Positions 1 to 10,611 are shown, numbered from the stretch's first letter. The stretch is 64,000 nucleotides of DNA from Monodelphis domestica (GCF_027887165.1 NC_077227.1:76130305-76194304), one strand, 5' to 3'. The notes: generated from the letters alone by a model not told the origin. Numbers and translations: made by a program.

Positions 1-222
1 CTGAATACAGAGGTTGAGGGGACATGACAGAGGATAGACTTTAAATGAACACTCTAATGCAAATACTATCAACAAAGCAATGGGTTCAAATCAAGAAAAC
101 ATCTAATGCCCAGTGGACTTACGCGTCGGCTATGGGGGGTGGGGGGGGAGGAAAAGAAAATGATCTATGTCTTTAACGAATAATGCTTGGAAATGATCAA
201 ATAAAATATATTTTAAAAAAAA
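1..222 (+). mobile_element. Marsupial L1, 3' end
   Basis: It has the usual L1 3' UTR layout: 'cccagtggacttacgcg', a G-rich block, 'gaaaatgatctatg', then AATAAAATAT and an A tail ending near 222. The 5' part lies outside the window. Confidence 0.7.
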
Positions 223-284
223 ATCAATATTGATTCAAGTGCAGAAGAGCTCTAAAAGCTGGTCAACTGTAGTTAAATCACTAT

Positions 285-357
285 CATAGGGTCACATTTG
301 AACCCTGCACCTCACTTTAGGCCTAGTCTTCTTTCCACTGTGCTATCTGCCGCCCCT
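285..357 (-). mobile_element. CORE-SINE head fragment
   Basis: Reverse-strand SINE 5' region: tRNA-like 'tttgaaccctgcacctc' followed by 'cactgtgctatctgccgcccc'. About 70 bp remain. Confidence 0.5.
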
Positions 358-363
358 TTACAA

Positions 364-610
364 TGCAATTTAATGGACAAGTATTTATTAAGCACCTATT
401 ATGGGTCAGGCATTATGATAGGTGCTAGGAAAACAAAGGAAGGAAAAAGAAAACACTGACAGTTGTGCAAATAGAAATTTGCTACACCCAAACTACATTT
501 ACCCAGAATCCTTTTAAGTTTTAAGTAAGTTTTGAATTTGAGCCAGTAGTTCAGGTGTAGCAAATTTCTATTTGCACACAGTCAAGGAATTTACAATCTA
601 CTCCTGACTC
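364..610 (-). mobile_element. L2 3' end, split by a small inverted-repeat element
   Basis: Antisense L2 end ('tatttattaagcacctatta', 'tgataggtgctagg'), which resumes after an insertion with 'gtcaaggaatttacaatct'. The L2 text reads through once the insert at 464-578 is removed. Confidence 0.75.
464..578. mobile_element. 115-bp MITE-like element with 25-bp perfect terminal inverted repeats
   Basis: The left end 464-488 and the right end 554-578 are perfect reverse complements (TGTGCAAATAG...GCTACACC); the match continues imperfectly for a few more bases (AACTAC). It is flanked by CAGT at 460-463 and 579-582 and interrupts an L2. The TGT..ACA ends and 4-bp duplication do not match the hAT (8 bp), mariner (TA) or piggyBac (TTAA) patterns. 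I do not recognise the family. Confidence 0.75.
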
Positions 611-1576
611 CTGTGAATATCCTACTCTGTTCTGAGTCTTCTCTTTTTCCTCTATAATTTTTCTCTTGATGCTTTCATCACTTTCCATTCCTTCCATTTT
701 CATTTCTGTGGACAACTCCCATATCTATCCTCTCTCTGTTGAGTTTCATTCCTCCTAGAGTTTGCCTCTAAGTCCCAGGATAACAGCTACTCCCTACAAA
801 TGGCCCACTCCCAGAAAACTTCAAGAACCTGGTCTTGATTGAGGGGTGAGTCAAGATTGAGCTAGTGTTGGCTAGCCATTTCTTATTTTGGCTCCAGTGG
901 TTCATTCAAAATGTTCTCTGTACTCATCCTCAGACCACTGTGACAAAGGGCTCTTCTCTGGCACCAGAGAACTTCAAGTGAGTGAGGAGAGTGGCTTTCT
1001 TTCACCGCTTTGGACAAGCTGAATGAGTCATTGTCCCTCTGACCCAGAATCTAACGTGAAAATTGGCCACAGGATTATACTAGTCTCTCTTGTGAATTAT
1101 AACTGTCTTCCTGTTTATTTTTTCTCTGCTGATAGATGTGCCTATCATTCATTCATCTGGCACAAAACAGGGTGTGCTAAGGATGCTGGGTACAGTCATG
1201 CCTCTCTTAGAATAGAGGAAGAAGTCCAATGGGAAGGCACATCCCTCCTCAGGAAATCCTCCCAACCCTAGAGATGAAAGAAGGTCCTGTTAGGTATTAG
1301 TTTTACTCAATTCTAGCAGCTGGGAATTTTATGACCAAAGTTATAGGGATTCAAGCTTCAAGGTTTGTAGCTCCAAAGGTTAGGGAGTCTCACCGAATCT
1401 CTCTTTATCACTCAGCCCAAGAGCCATTTCCACATAAAGTCTTTCCTGGAATCATCAGCTGCTAGTCCCTCGCTCTCAAATAATTTTGTATTTATTTCTA
1501 TGTGTGCATATTCTTTGAATGGAATGTGAGCTTCTTCAGAGTTGGGTCTTTTTTCATATCCCCAACACTTAGTACA
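600..1576. other. CNNM1 intron 1, no recognised feature
   Basis: About 1 kb without a repeat family or coding sequence I can name. The short open frames here show no family resemblance. Confidence 0.5.
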
Positions 1577-1800
1577 TAGATTGTTGCTGTTGTTGTTCAC
1601 GTATTTTCCAGTCACATCCAACTCTTCATAACTCCATCTGGGGTTTTCTTGGCAAAGATACTGGAATTTCTCCAGCTCATTTTCACAGAAGAGGAAACTG
1701 AGGCAAACAGGATCAAGTGATTTTCCCAGTGTTGTATCTGATTTCAAGTCTTCCTAACTCTAAGTTCAGTATTCTATATCCACTACGCCACTTGCTTGTC
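1577..1800 (-). mobile_element. Mar-1-like CORE-SINE (Bov-B-type tail)
   Basis: Read on the minus strand: tRNA-like head, core (CAGTTTCCTC), 'aaaccccagatggag', then a GTTGTTGTT-type end at 1577. The tail is diverged. Confidence 0.75.
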
Positions 1801-2024
1801 CAACTCACAGTAGATATTTGTTATGGATGCTCTATGTGGCATAAATCAATCAGCAAGACTGCATCATAAAATACAAACTTAAACTGCTTGGCCAGGGTCT
1901 CAGGAGACAATCTCTAAGAATACTGAGAGACTCAAATCTCAGCAGTGTATATAGTTATGGTTTCCCATTACATAAGACCAAGAGATGCTCAACAATGTGA
2001 AATGGATCTTCCATTATGGTGAAC

Positions 2025-2235
2025 ACAGGATCACAGACTCTCAGCATGGGAAACAATCTTGGAGATCATTTAGTCCAATGATTTTATTTTGCAGATGACA
2101 AAATCAAGGCCAAGGGAGATGTCACGTTCTTTTTAAAGTCACACAGAAGTTTAATAGTAGAGTTGAATCTGTGTCTCCTATCACACAGTCCAAAGTTCTT
2201 TCTACTCTCCATCTTGCTACCCTTTCTATAATCTA
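2025..2235 (-). mobile_element. MIR/THER CORE-SINE
   Basis: Antisense MIR pattern: 'ggagatcatttagtccaatg', 'gcagatgaca', 'aaagtcacacag', 'agttgaatctg'. Confidence 0.7.
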
Positions 2236-2300
2236 AGCCAATCAAAATCACTATTCAGATTCAAATTTAATCAGTTTTCTTTTTAAAATATACTTTTATT

Positions 2301-2495
2301 GGGGCAGTTAGGTGACTTAGTGGATAGAGAGACAGACCTGGAGACAGGAGGTCCTGGGCTCAAATCTGACCTTAAATACTTCCTAGCTGTGTAACCCTCA
2401 ACAAGTCACTTAATCCCAACTGTTTAACCCTTACCACTCTTCTGCCTTGGAACCAATACTTTGAATTGATTCTAAGACAGAAAGTAAGGGTTAAA
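2301..2495 (+). mobile_element. Class A marsupial SINE
   Basis: Full length from 'ggggcagttaggtgacttag' through the core to 'gacagaaagtaagggtt' and an A tail. It is flanked by diverged target copies (aaaatatacttt / aaaatacatacttt). Confidence 0.88.
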
Positions 2496-2524
2496 AAATA
2501 CATACTTTGATATTTTAATGAGGT

Positions 2525-2755
2525 CTTCTGATGAGACAGTGAAAAGAGCATTGGATCTGTCATCTAAGGACTTGGTTTGATATCTCAATTCAACTGCTTT
2601 ATCTTCAGTGTGAAGGCAGATGAAGAGATTCAAATGTACTACCATCTTTTCTCCCATTGGTGTGTGACCCCGGGCAAGTCACTTAATCCCATTTTCTATC
2701 TTGTACTCTTTTATTCTAGAGTTTTCACTAAGATAGAAAGTAATAGATTAAAATA
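2525..2755 (+). mobile_element. Diverged CORE-SINE
   Basis: An older copy directly downstream, recognised by 'gtgtgaccccgggcaagtca' and the 'taagatagaaagtaa' tail. Confidence 0.6.
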
Positions 2756-2760
2756 AAATG

Positions 2761-2807
2761 GTGCGTGCGTGCGTGCGTGCGTGCGCGTGTGTGTGTGTGT
2801 GTGTGTA
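2761..2807. repeat. (GTGC)n(GT)n microsatellite
   Basis: A GTGC tetramer run passes into pure GT repeats, growing out of the A-rich end of the preceding SINE. Confidence 0.9.
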
Positions 2808-3288
2808 GACACTTGGCTATGTTTTGGGGGCAGAGAATGAAATGGATGATCTCTAGTAGTACTTCTAGGTTTCTTCTCTCTGCTACTACTATCGTATTTT
2901 AGTCATAAAGTTGTTCTATTGCCTTTAAACTTTAGAGTTTAAATCACTTCAGTCATGACTTATCTTTAACTCCTTTTCCTTTAAGGCTTTTAATAAAGCC
3001 TTCTTGCTTCATATTCTTATCATAGTACAACTAATTGTTGATTATCTATGCTAATTCCTCCTCTACTACACACTATAGCACAAAGAACAATTAACTCACC
3101 AAAACAGCTAATTTTGGATAGAAGAGAAAAGAATTGATTTGCTTCTGATATTAACCATAAACAACCAGTTTGGAAGGGGTATCAAAAGTTCATCTACTTT
3201 TAATTTCAATTACATGACATTGAGAAGCTATTGAATGAACAAAATCAATGCAACAAGAATAATAAAGAAATCACAAATTGTGGAAAAC
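2808..3288. other. Intron 1, no recognised feature
   Basis: AT-rich sequence with no repeat or coding match I can name. Confidence 0.4.
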
Positions 3289-3405
3289 CTTTGTATTTCA
3301 TATCTATGATAAGGGTCTCAACTATATTCATATAAGGATCTTATCTATATATTACTTTATATGAATATATAGATGAGTTCCTTATCCTACATATATGATA
3401 CAAAG
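3289..3405. repeat. 117-bp imperfect AT-rich palindrome
   Basis: From CTTTGTAT at 3289 to ATACAAAG at 3405 the two halves pair for about 50 bp each with some mismatches (catatctatgataaggg against the complement of ccttatcctacatatatg). It would fold as one long hairpin and may be a palindromic MITE relic. Confidence 0.65.
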
Positions 3406-3654
3406 ATTATTACATATATCATTTATATACAGAATTAATGTAAATATACAAGACTAAGAACCAGCCCTAATAAGTAAGTAGTCAAAGAACATGAACAAAT
3501 ATCTCTCAAAAGAACAATTATAAACTATTAACAAGTTTATCTTGAATGGAGTGTTGATCAGTCGACCTCTTTATCCATTGAATTTCCAACTCACTTCATG
3601 AAATTGGAAGAGGTAAGTGACAGGTAATGGAGATAAGGTGTAAGATTTGTCATC

Positions 3655-3712
3655 TTCTGGGCCCTCGCTGCTCTTTTGCCTTGGAATCAGTACTTAGCAT
3701 TGAGGTAAGGGG
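3655..3712 (+). mobile_element. Class A SINE tail fragment, followed by GGA-rich tract
   Basis: 'gctcttttgccttggaatca' and 'gaggtaagggg' are the 3' end of the class A SINE. The A-rich tail has become a purine tract ((GGA/GAA)n) to about 3770. Confidence 0.6.
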
Positions 3713-3779
3713 AAGAAGAAGGAGGGGGAGGAAGAGAGAAGAATAAGGAGGAAGGAGGAGGAGGGGAAGAAAATTGATA

Positions 3780-4230
3780 GCTTTTAGTCTGATAAGCAGA
3801 GACTTAAAGGGAGACCCAGACCTGAGATTCACTACAGTGTAGCACATGAATGGATAGTTAGAATGATGACCTGTGTTATCCAGAAAAGGGTAATTATATT
3901 CTGAGTACTCTGTCCAAGAAGGCAGAGATCTACACAATCTCTTGGTAAGATTTCTGTGTCACATAGTGAAGATAAACAAAGTTTTAGTCCTGGGACTTTA
4001 GTCATCTAGAAAATACATTTTTATACTAGAATACTGTAACCCACCTTATTCCCCAAGATATTGGCTAAAAAAGGTATTAGAGAAATTGCATTAGGACCTT
4101 CTACAGAACTCAATTCTTGCTGTATTTATGTCTCTGGGAAAGGGAAAGATGGAAAATGTTGCAGTTCTGGTGATGGGTTGGGGAGGACTGGCTTCAAGGG
4201 GGATGTTACTCTAATAAATACTATCTTAGT
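3780..4230. other. Intron 1, no recognised feature
   Basis: No repeat family or exon could be named here. Confidence 0.4.
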
Positions 4231-4231
4231 C

Positions 4232-4310
4232 ACAGAACATGAGGTCATCTAGTTCCACCTCCACATTTTATAAATCAGTACACTGAGGCCCAGGGAGGGG
4301 AAATGACTTC
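4232..4310 (-). mobile_element. MIR fragment
   Basis: Antisense core: 'gaggtcatctagttccacct', 'cactgaggcccaggg'. Confidence 0.6.
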
Positions 4311-4334
4311 TAGGGAAAGTGTTATATTCTCCAA

Positions 4335-4500
4335 TTCAGTCCTATCTCAAAAGCATTTATTAAGTGCCTACTGAATGCAAGTCAATCTGTTAGGGGCCAG
4401 GAAACAAAGATAAGACCAAAAAAAAAAAAGCTCTATCGTTGCCTTCAAGGAGTTTATATTCTACTTGGGGTGGGGGGACTATAAATAGTAGAACTAAAAA
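4335..4500 (-). mobile_element. L2 3' end
   Basis: Antisense L2 pattern 'agcatttattaagtgcctac', 'aaggagtttatattctac', with an internal A run. Confidence 0.75.
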
Positions 4501-4607
4501 GGAAGATGAGAACCTGATCAAACAAACATTGATCTGCTTAATTGCACTTATAGTTAAGCTAGCCTACAAACAAGTTACCTGACTTTCCTATAGAAAGATG
4601 GTATTAA

Positions 4608-4725
4608 GATCATAGGATTTTTAAACCTAGAGTTCCTTTAGATATCATCTAATCCGATTCCTTCACTTTACAAATGAAGAAATTAAGGATTAAAGAGATT
4701 ACTCAAGATTAAATATTATCATTTT
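4608..4725 (-). mobile_element. MIR fragment
   Basis: Antisense MIR pattern 'atatcatctaatccgattcc' and 'caaatgaagaaattaagg'. Confidence 0.5.
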
Positions 4726-5085
4726 ACCACACATGGGGCATTAACACCATTATAGCAGCATCAAAAAGGCTGTTGACTTCATTGCATGTTACTCTGAATA
4801 CAGCAGATAAGATGTCTCATTACACTTGATCTTAGTCAAAAGTCTGAGAAAAATATGACTTTGCACAGAGTAGGTGCATTATACAGATTTGTTGGACAAA
4901 TGGAAAAGTGACAAAGTGATTTCAGTTTTCCATCCCCAGCTCTAAATTTGTCTCTGATGCTAAGACTCAGTTCCTCTTTTTCATTACAGAATTATCTGTC
5001 TCCTGAAAGGCCCAAATCATTGAAGGGAGAAGTAATTTCCCAAAATTAAGTACCATGATTTCTAAGTAGAGGCACCTGGAAGATC

Positions 5086-5160
5086 CTGGGCCTCGATCAT
5101 CTCAATACACTTCTTTGAGCACTTTAAAAAGCTCATTTGATTTTGTGCAATAGCCCACAA
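5086..5160. repeat. Source arm of a 75-bp inverted duplication
   Basis: This 75-bp block recurs reverse-complemented at 6472-6546 with about 7 differences, including a shared 35-bp perfect stretch (gctcatttgattttgtgcaa...). No repeat family is recognised around it. Confidence 0.85.
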
Positions 5161-5469
5161 GGCAAAGATTGAAGATGACTAACCAGATTTCCTGGAGAAA
5201 GACAGGATGTGCCTCCAATTACAATAAAGAGGAATTGAGAATGCTGCCTATATATGTCCTTGTTAGGCTCAGCCTCAACCAACTAGAGATATCCTGAAAC
5301 CAGCAAAGGATTAGTGCACTCTCTCCTGTTTGTAAAAGCAGTGGGAGCCTGGTGCCCTACTTTGCCATTTGATTTTCTCTGCTCTCAAATCCTGCCATGA
5401 CCAATTTTTCATACTATAGAATCAAAGACTCTTATAGAGCTGGAAGAGATCATGGACATCATCTAAATA

Positions 5470-5625
5470 GGGCAAGGCTTCTTAAAATGAACTTGTTTGA
5501 AAAAACAATTTGACATAGCTGTATTTCCCTAGAACTGGCTTCTTTTGGTATATTTTTATGCATTTAAAACATGATTCTGAAAAGTGGGATATTGGTTTCA
5601 CAAAAAATGGGCATGATCCATGGAT
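5470..5625 (-). mobile_element. hAT-type DNA transposon fossil
   Basis: Antisense to the common 'ttcttaac..catggaccc' element: 'ttttatgcatttaaaacatg', 'attctgaaaagtggg', 'tttcacaaaaaatgggcatg'. Heavily diverged. Confidence 0.5.
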
Positions 5626-5669
5626 ATAGAATAACTCTTCCATCCCATATTACTTGAAAGGGATTGGCA

Positions 5670-5830
5670 TGTAGAAGAGGTAGAGGACAGAATACTGGAC
5701 TTGATATCAGAAGATCTGGCTTTTAATCCATCCCAAAGACTAGTCATTAAAAAACTCTGTGGGCAAGAAGTAACTTCTCAAGAGTCTTAAGATCCTTATC
5801 TATAAAATGGGGATAATGAAACATGAAACC
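5670..5830 (+). mobile_element. MIR
   Basis: 'gaatactggacttgatatca', 'cttatctataaaatgggga'. An old, diverged copy. Confidence 0.6.
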
Positions 5831-5834
5831 CCTT

Positions 5835-6080
5835 TGGTTGTTGAGTTGTTTCAGTTGTGTCTAAATCTTCATTGAACCAATTTTGGAGTTTTCTTGACAA
5901 AGATACTGGAGTGTCCTGCCATTTCCATCTATAGCTCATTTTTAAAGATGAGGATACTGAAGCAAACAGGGTTAAGTGATTTGCCCAGGATCACACAGCA
6001 AATTAATGTCTAAAAGCCAGATTTTAACTCATAAAGATGAGTATTCCTGATTCTAACTGCTGTCACCCAGCTGTCACATC
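5835..6080 (-). mobile_element. Mar-1-like CORE-SINE
   Basis: Starts with the reverse of the Bov-B-type tail (gttgagttgtttcagttgtg), then 'ttcttgacaaagatactgga', the core and the tRNA-like head near 6080. Confidence 0.8.
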
Positions 6081-6224
6081 AAACCCTTCTATAACATCTA
6101 AATTATTTTGTTTTAATGGATTTTTGTGAAAATAACCACTTCACTTCTAGCCAGGAGGAATGAGGTTTCTAGTAGAGTTCCCCAAGAGTTGGTACTATTT
6201 AACAATTTTATTGATTATTTATTT

Positions 6225-6420
6225 TATTTTTTAAATCTTTACCTTCCATCTTGGAATCAATACTGTGTATTGGTTCCAAAGCAGAAGAGTGGTAAGGGCT
6301 AGGCAATGGGGGGTAAGTGAATTGCCCAGGGTCACAAGGCTGGGAAGTGTCTGAGGCCAAATTTGAACCCAGGACCTCCCATCTCTGGCTCTCATTTCAC
6401 TGAGCTACCTAGCTGCCCCT
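6225..6420 (-). mobile_element. Class A SINE inside L3
   Basis: Full class A SINE in reverse ('ttaccttccatcttggaatc' to 'gctacctagctgcccctt'). It is flanked by ATTGATTATTTA / ATTGATGATTTA target copies of the L3 text. Confidence 0.88.
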
Positions 6421-6471
6421 TATTGATGATTTAGGTAAAGGCAGAGATGGTACACTGGTCAAATCTGCAGA

Positions 6472-6546
6472 TTGTGGGCTATTGCACAAAATCAAATGAG
6501 CTTTTTTAAGTGCTCGAATGAGTATATTGAGATGATCAAGGCCCAA
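6472..6546. repeat. 75-bp inverted copy of 5086-5160 inserted in L3
   Basis: L3 text stops at 'ctgcagat' and resumes at about 6553 with 'cttggaggactagcc', where other L3 copies run straight on with gacac..aagctgggagg. The intervening block is the reverse complement of 5086-5160. Confidence 0.8.
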
Positions 6547-7364
6547 GTACAATACTTGGAGGACTAGCCAATGTTTTGGGTGACAAAGATCCAGAAAAGA
6601 TCTCAATAAATTAGAACATTGGTCTGAATCTGATAATATGAAGTTTAAGTACATCTAAATATAACTTCTTATACTTGAGTTCCAAAAATCAACTCCACAA
6701 ATTCAAAATATGGGAAATAAAGTGGGATAGTAGCTTAAAAAAAAAAGAAAATATATTTTTGAGTTTGAAGAGTTAGAAGTTCAACATAAGTCAACAGGGT
6801 AATAGAGTAATAAAAAAAAAACAACTAACATAATCTCAGGTACCATTAAGAAAGGCACAATGACTGGCACCAGGGAAAAGATAGGGATGTACATTTCTGC
6901 ATGCCTCATTCTACAAAGATCAGAGTTTGGAAGAGGGCAATCAGTATGGTGACTGAACCCAAGAGAATACCGTAGGAAAACTGTCTAAAGGGGTTGGGCT
7001 GGGGGTTAGCCTGGAGGAGAGGAGACTCAGAGGGAATATGATCAGGGCTTTCAAGTATCTGAAAGGTTGTCATACAGAAGGATTAAATTTGTTCTACTCC
7101 AACCCAGAAGGCAGAACTAGGGACAGAAATTTAGTGCAAGGAAAATCTTCTTAACCATTAAAGCCATCCAAAAGTGGGGCAGGCTTCCTCAAGAAGCTCT
7201 GGGCTCTCCCTTGTCAGAAGCCTCCAAGCAAAGGTTAGATAACCATGCATTAAGTGTGTTTCAGAGAGTTTCTTGTTAAGGTATTGCTTAAGCTTAAATG
7301 ATAGATACCAAGATCCCTTCTCACTCTAAGAAACCAGGTTATAGGACCTGAAAATGAAACATCT

Positions 7365-7597
7365 TTTGTTGTTCAGTTATGTTACACTCTTCATGACCCC
7401 ATTTGGGCTTTTCTTGGTAAAGATATTAAATTGATCTGCCATTTCCTATTCCAGTTCATGTTACAGATGAGGAAACTGAGGCAAACAAGGTTAAATGACT
7501 TGGCCAGCTAGTAAGCGTCTGATGATAGATTTGAGCTCGGGAAGATGAGTCTTCAGTGGATAGCACGCTATCCACTGCACCAACTAAATGCTCCCCA
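7365..7597 (-). mobile_element. Mar-1-like CORE-SINE
   Basis: 'ttgttgttcagttatg', 'tcatgaccccatttggg', core 'gaggaaactgaggcaaacaa', head ending 'caccaactaaatgctcccc'. Confidence 0.82.
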
Positions 7598-7599
7598 GT

Positions 7600-8154
7600 T
7601 TTTTAGTCATGAATTATCAATGTAAAGTCAGCTCAGAACATAATCAAAGGGGTGTCCTACTGGGTGTTTGGGTAGGATTTTGTTGAGCTGGTTAAGATGT
7701 CTGAATTGGAAAGGAGTGAGAAAACTGAAGGGCTGACACTAAGAGAGAGCAGGAGAGCATGACTCAGCTCTCATCCTCCCCCCACAATGTAACTTGAAAT
7801 ATCCTGAAACAAGTGACTTGATGTGGAGACCAGAGCCACAGACAGATCATATTCTCTTGATATAGTAACTCATTGTTACCAGAAAAAAAAGTGCTCTCAT
7901 TAAGGACCAGCTAAAGAAAAGGGCCATTACCCTGTTACACAAAAGACTTCACTGTGACGAGAACCTATACTATACCTCCCGAGATCTCACTGCCAAGAGA
8001 CTGACTGTTCACAGAAGTTGCCTGCAGAGGCTTCTCCTCTCTGGATATGATGAAGGAAGTCTCGCCTAGAGATTTTACTAAGGTCTCTTCAGTAGGGCAC
8101 GAGAAGAGATATGAAACTCAGAGACTAATCTTCCAAACACTCAAGAATGTACAC
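7600..8154. other. Intron 1, no recognised feature
   Basis: About 550 bp that I cannot assign to a repeat or exon. Confidence 0.4.
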
Positions 8155-8244
8155 GAATGAGAGGCACTGTGGTGTGGTGGAGAGGGAAATGAGTTCAAAT
8201 TCTAACACTTACTAATTCTCGCTGCAGGACGATGGGGTTACAAC

Positions 8245-8490
8245 TAGGCAGGGCAGTACTGAAGAGAGCTGGGTCTAGAGTCAGGAAAACCTGAGCTCAA
8301 AGCCAGCTTCAAAAGCTTACTAAGGAGGTCACTTAATCTCTATTTGCCTCAGTTTCTCAAACTGAGGATAATAGTGACACCTACCTGGAAAGGTTTTTGT
8401 GAGGTTAAGATGAGATAATATGTATAAAAGTGCTTTGCACAGTGCCTGGAACACAGTAGGCACTATATAAATGTCTATTCCCTTCCACCA
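8245..8490 (+). mobile_element. MIR, near full length
   Basis: Complete pattern from 'gctgggtctagagtcagga' through 'tgcctcagtttctc', 'gataatagtgacacctacct' to 'ggcactatataaatgtc'. A partial SINE head (8155-8235) precedes it. Confidence 0.82.
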
Positions 8491-8694
8491 TGGGCAAGTC
8501 ACTTAAGCTTTCAGTGATCCCAGCCTATTCACTAAGGTGTTACAGAACAGTTATATCCATGGGGGAAGTTCCTTCCATTGGTCTAGATCTAACAAAATAT
8601 TGTGTTTTTAGACTTTTTGTGTCCAACTCTCAGACTTACTCCTCTAGGGTATAGGGCTAGTGAATGAATAAAGTAAGTTAAGGCAGTATGGTAC

Positions 8695-8830
8695 CCTAAC
8701 TTACGACATTTATGGTGTCATGGAATGAACTCTGGATCTGAGAGTCAGCTGGCCTGGATTTAAATTCTGGCTTTCTCCTCCTACTGGCTGTGCAGCCTCC
8801 AGCAAGTCCTTTAACTTCTCTCATAAAATA
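8695..8830 (+). mobile_element. MIR fragment
   Basis: 'gaactctggatctgagagtc', 'gcaagtcctttaacttctct'. Confidence 0.65.
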
Positions 8831-9087
8831 ACAGCCTTGGTACTTTTAGTATCTGTCTCAAATGCTTTGTAATCCTTAAAGTTCCTTAAGTTTCACTATA
8901 TCACGAAGCCATAACTTTGTTGGCGTGCATCCTCTCTTTGCCAACACGGAATGTGACCCTTCAAAAGATGCACTGTCCAAGATATTCATTACCTTGGGAC
9001 AAGCACTTGTCAAACCTTTCCACACTTAGCCACGCTGGTCCTTTCAGCAATAGACAGTCCATCGCTGTGCCTCTTGTCTTGGGTTCT

Positions 9088-9615
9088 TAGTTTTTTTTGC
9101 ATCATGGACTCTTTTGGTCAATCTGGTGAAACCTATCGATCCTTTCTGAGAATAATGTTTTTAAATGCACAAAATAAAATATATAAGAATATATATATAT
9201 ATATATGAAATTACAAGAAAGAAAACACCAAATGGGGTCAAGAAGTGTTGGACATAACTGAATAAGAGCAACAAAAGATATTTCCTTTTCAGGACCTCTA
9301 GACTAGGATTTCTACATACAGAATCTCAGAGTAAGAAGGGATGGATGTCAGCAACATCCAAGTCTAATCCATACCTGAACCAGAATCCCTCTTGCAGCAT
9401 ACTCAATTCATGGTCATCTAGCTTTTGCTTGAAGACCTCTGACAAAGCCGAGCCAAACTTCCTGAGGCAACCCATTCCACTTTTGGATAGCTTTAGTAGT
9501 TAATTTTTTTTCTTATACCAAATAAAATTATAAGAATATATAAGGAATTATTGAAACGTAGTTATCAAAACATTGGATGAAAACAGTTCAGAGACTTAGG
9601 GGTAAGAACCTCTAC
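9088..9615 (+). mobile_element. hAT fossil in two pieces with SINE tail and L3 between
   Basis: The first hAT piece, 9088-9208 ('gggttcttag', 'atcatggactcttttgg', 'ttttaaatgcacaaaata'), is followed by an (AT)n run and a Mar-1-type tail (9213-9275). Then comes an antisense L3 3' end at 9290-9510 ('cttttgcttgaagacctctg', 'gaggcaacccattccac'). hAT-like text resumes at 9518-9615 ('cgtagttatcaaaacattgg', 'aagaacctct'). Confidence 0.6.
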
Positions 9616-9639
9616 CAAAGTCTTTCCAGCTTAGATCCT

Positions 9640-9790
9640 AGATTTAAAGCTGGAAGTGACCTCTCCAGATCACCTAGTTCATTTCTAGCTGGGAACCTGA
9701 AGGCCAAGAAAGTCAAGTGATTTGCCTAAGGTCACTTGAGGACCAAACATCTGAAGTGTCTTCTGTCAGTAGAATCAACTTCATACTACA
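9640..9790 (-). mobile_element. MIR
   Basis: Antisense MIR: 'ccagatcacctagttcattt', 'aagtgatttgcctaaggtca'. Confidence 0.65.
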
Positions 9791-10094
9791 CCAGGAGATG
9801 TATTCTGCTGCTAAAGCCTTTGAGAATCTCAATGTACTAGGATGAAGGTTTGGTGGAGAACAGTACCATTATTATGCTGATGAAATGTAGCAATAAGACA
9901 GACAGATGGAACCAATACTTAGTAAGTAATAAGATCAAAGATAAGGGTTAAAAAAAGTTGAAAAGGAGAAGAGTAGTTCCCAAAAAGTAATTTGCCCTAT
10001 TTTAGAGATCTGTCATATACCAAGCTCTCTAACCCATCCCTACCATGGTAGGAAAGGCACCATGTAAAAAGCACTAGATTGGAAATCAAGGTAA

Positions 10095-10270
10095 AGGTTC
10101 TTGGATATAGATTTGGAAATAATGTTTGAGGTCATCAAATCTAGCCCTATCATTTTACAGATGAGCAAAGTAAGGCCCAAAGAAATTATGTGACTGGCCC
10201 AGGGTCACATAGCTAATAATTGAATTTGAACCCAAGAAGTTTCTCTGTCAGCTCCAATACCCTATATTGC
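10095..10270 (-). mobile_element. MIR
   Basis: Antisense MIR: 'ttttacagatgagcaaagta', 'gactggcccagggtcacata', 'gaatttgaacccaagaag'. Confidence 0.75.
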
Positions 10271-10370
10271 CATTACATAGAGGTGAATTATTTTAACTCA
10301 TAATTTTCTCATCTATGAAGTCTGAGTTTATGATAAATGTGAAGGGTGACTACAAGGAAGTCAGATTCTC

Positions 10371-10432
10371 TCCTCCTTCTCCTCCTCCTCCTCCTCCTTC
10401 TCCTTCTCCTCCTCCTTCTTCTTCTCAGAGCT
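10371..10432. repeat. (CTC/CTT)n pyrimidine triplet tract
   Basis: About 60 bp of CTC and CTT triplets; the polypurine strand is the CNNM1 transcript sense. Confidence 0.9.
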
Positions 10433-10611
10433 TATCTTCATCCTTTAGGAGACGAATTTGATTCTCAGAAATGGGCAAGAGACAAGCCAAATCTGATTTA
10501 AAAAGTGACTCATTAAACTGGGATGTACATAATTAAGAAGTAATAAGACTGTTTTATCTCCATAGCCAATCAATGTTCTCTGAAGACAAGTCCAAGAGAG
10601 GAGTTCCAGTA

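Larger units (their letters stand above)
6120..7330 (+). mobile_element. CR1/L3 LINE, 3' part of reverse transcriptase ORF and 3' UTR
   Basis: Reads as degenerate CR1/L3 ORF2 ('gatttaggtaaaggcagaga', 'caaatctgcagat', 'gaacattggtctgaatct') and the standard CR1 3' end ('gcctggaggagaggagactc', 'ttcaagtatctgaaagg', 'ccatccaaaagtgg', 'tcctcaagaagctctgggct'). It carries a SINE at 6225-6420 and a foreign 75-bp block at 6472-6546. Confidence 0.85.

Noticed and set aside
1412-1747. 111-codon minus-strand frame
   Set aside because: It runs through a Mar-1-like SINE and its flank, with no protein family resemblance.
2301-2420. tRNA-like A/B-box sequences
   Set aside because: Each such match in the window is the head of a CORE-SINE; no free-standing tRNA gene with a full cloverleaf was seen.
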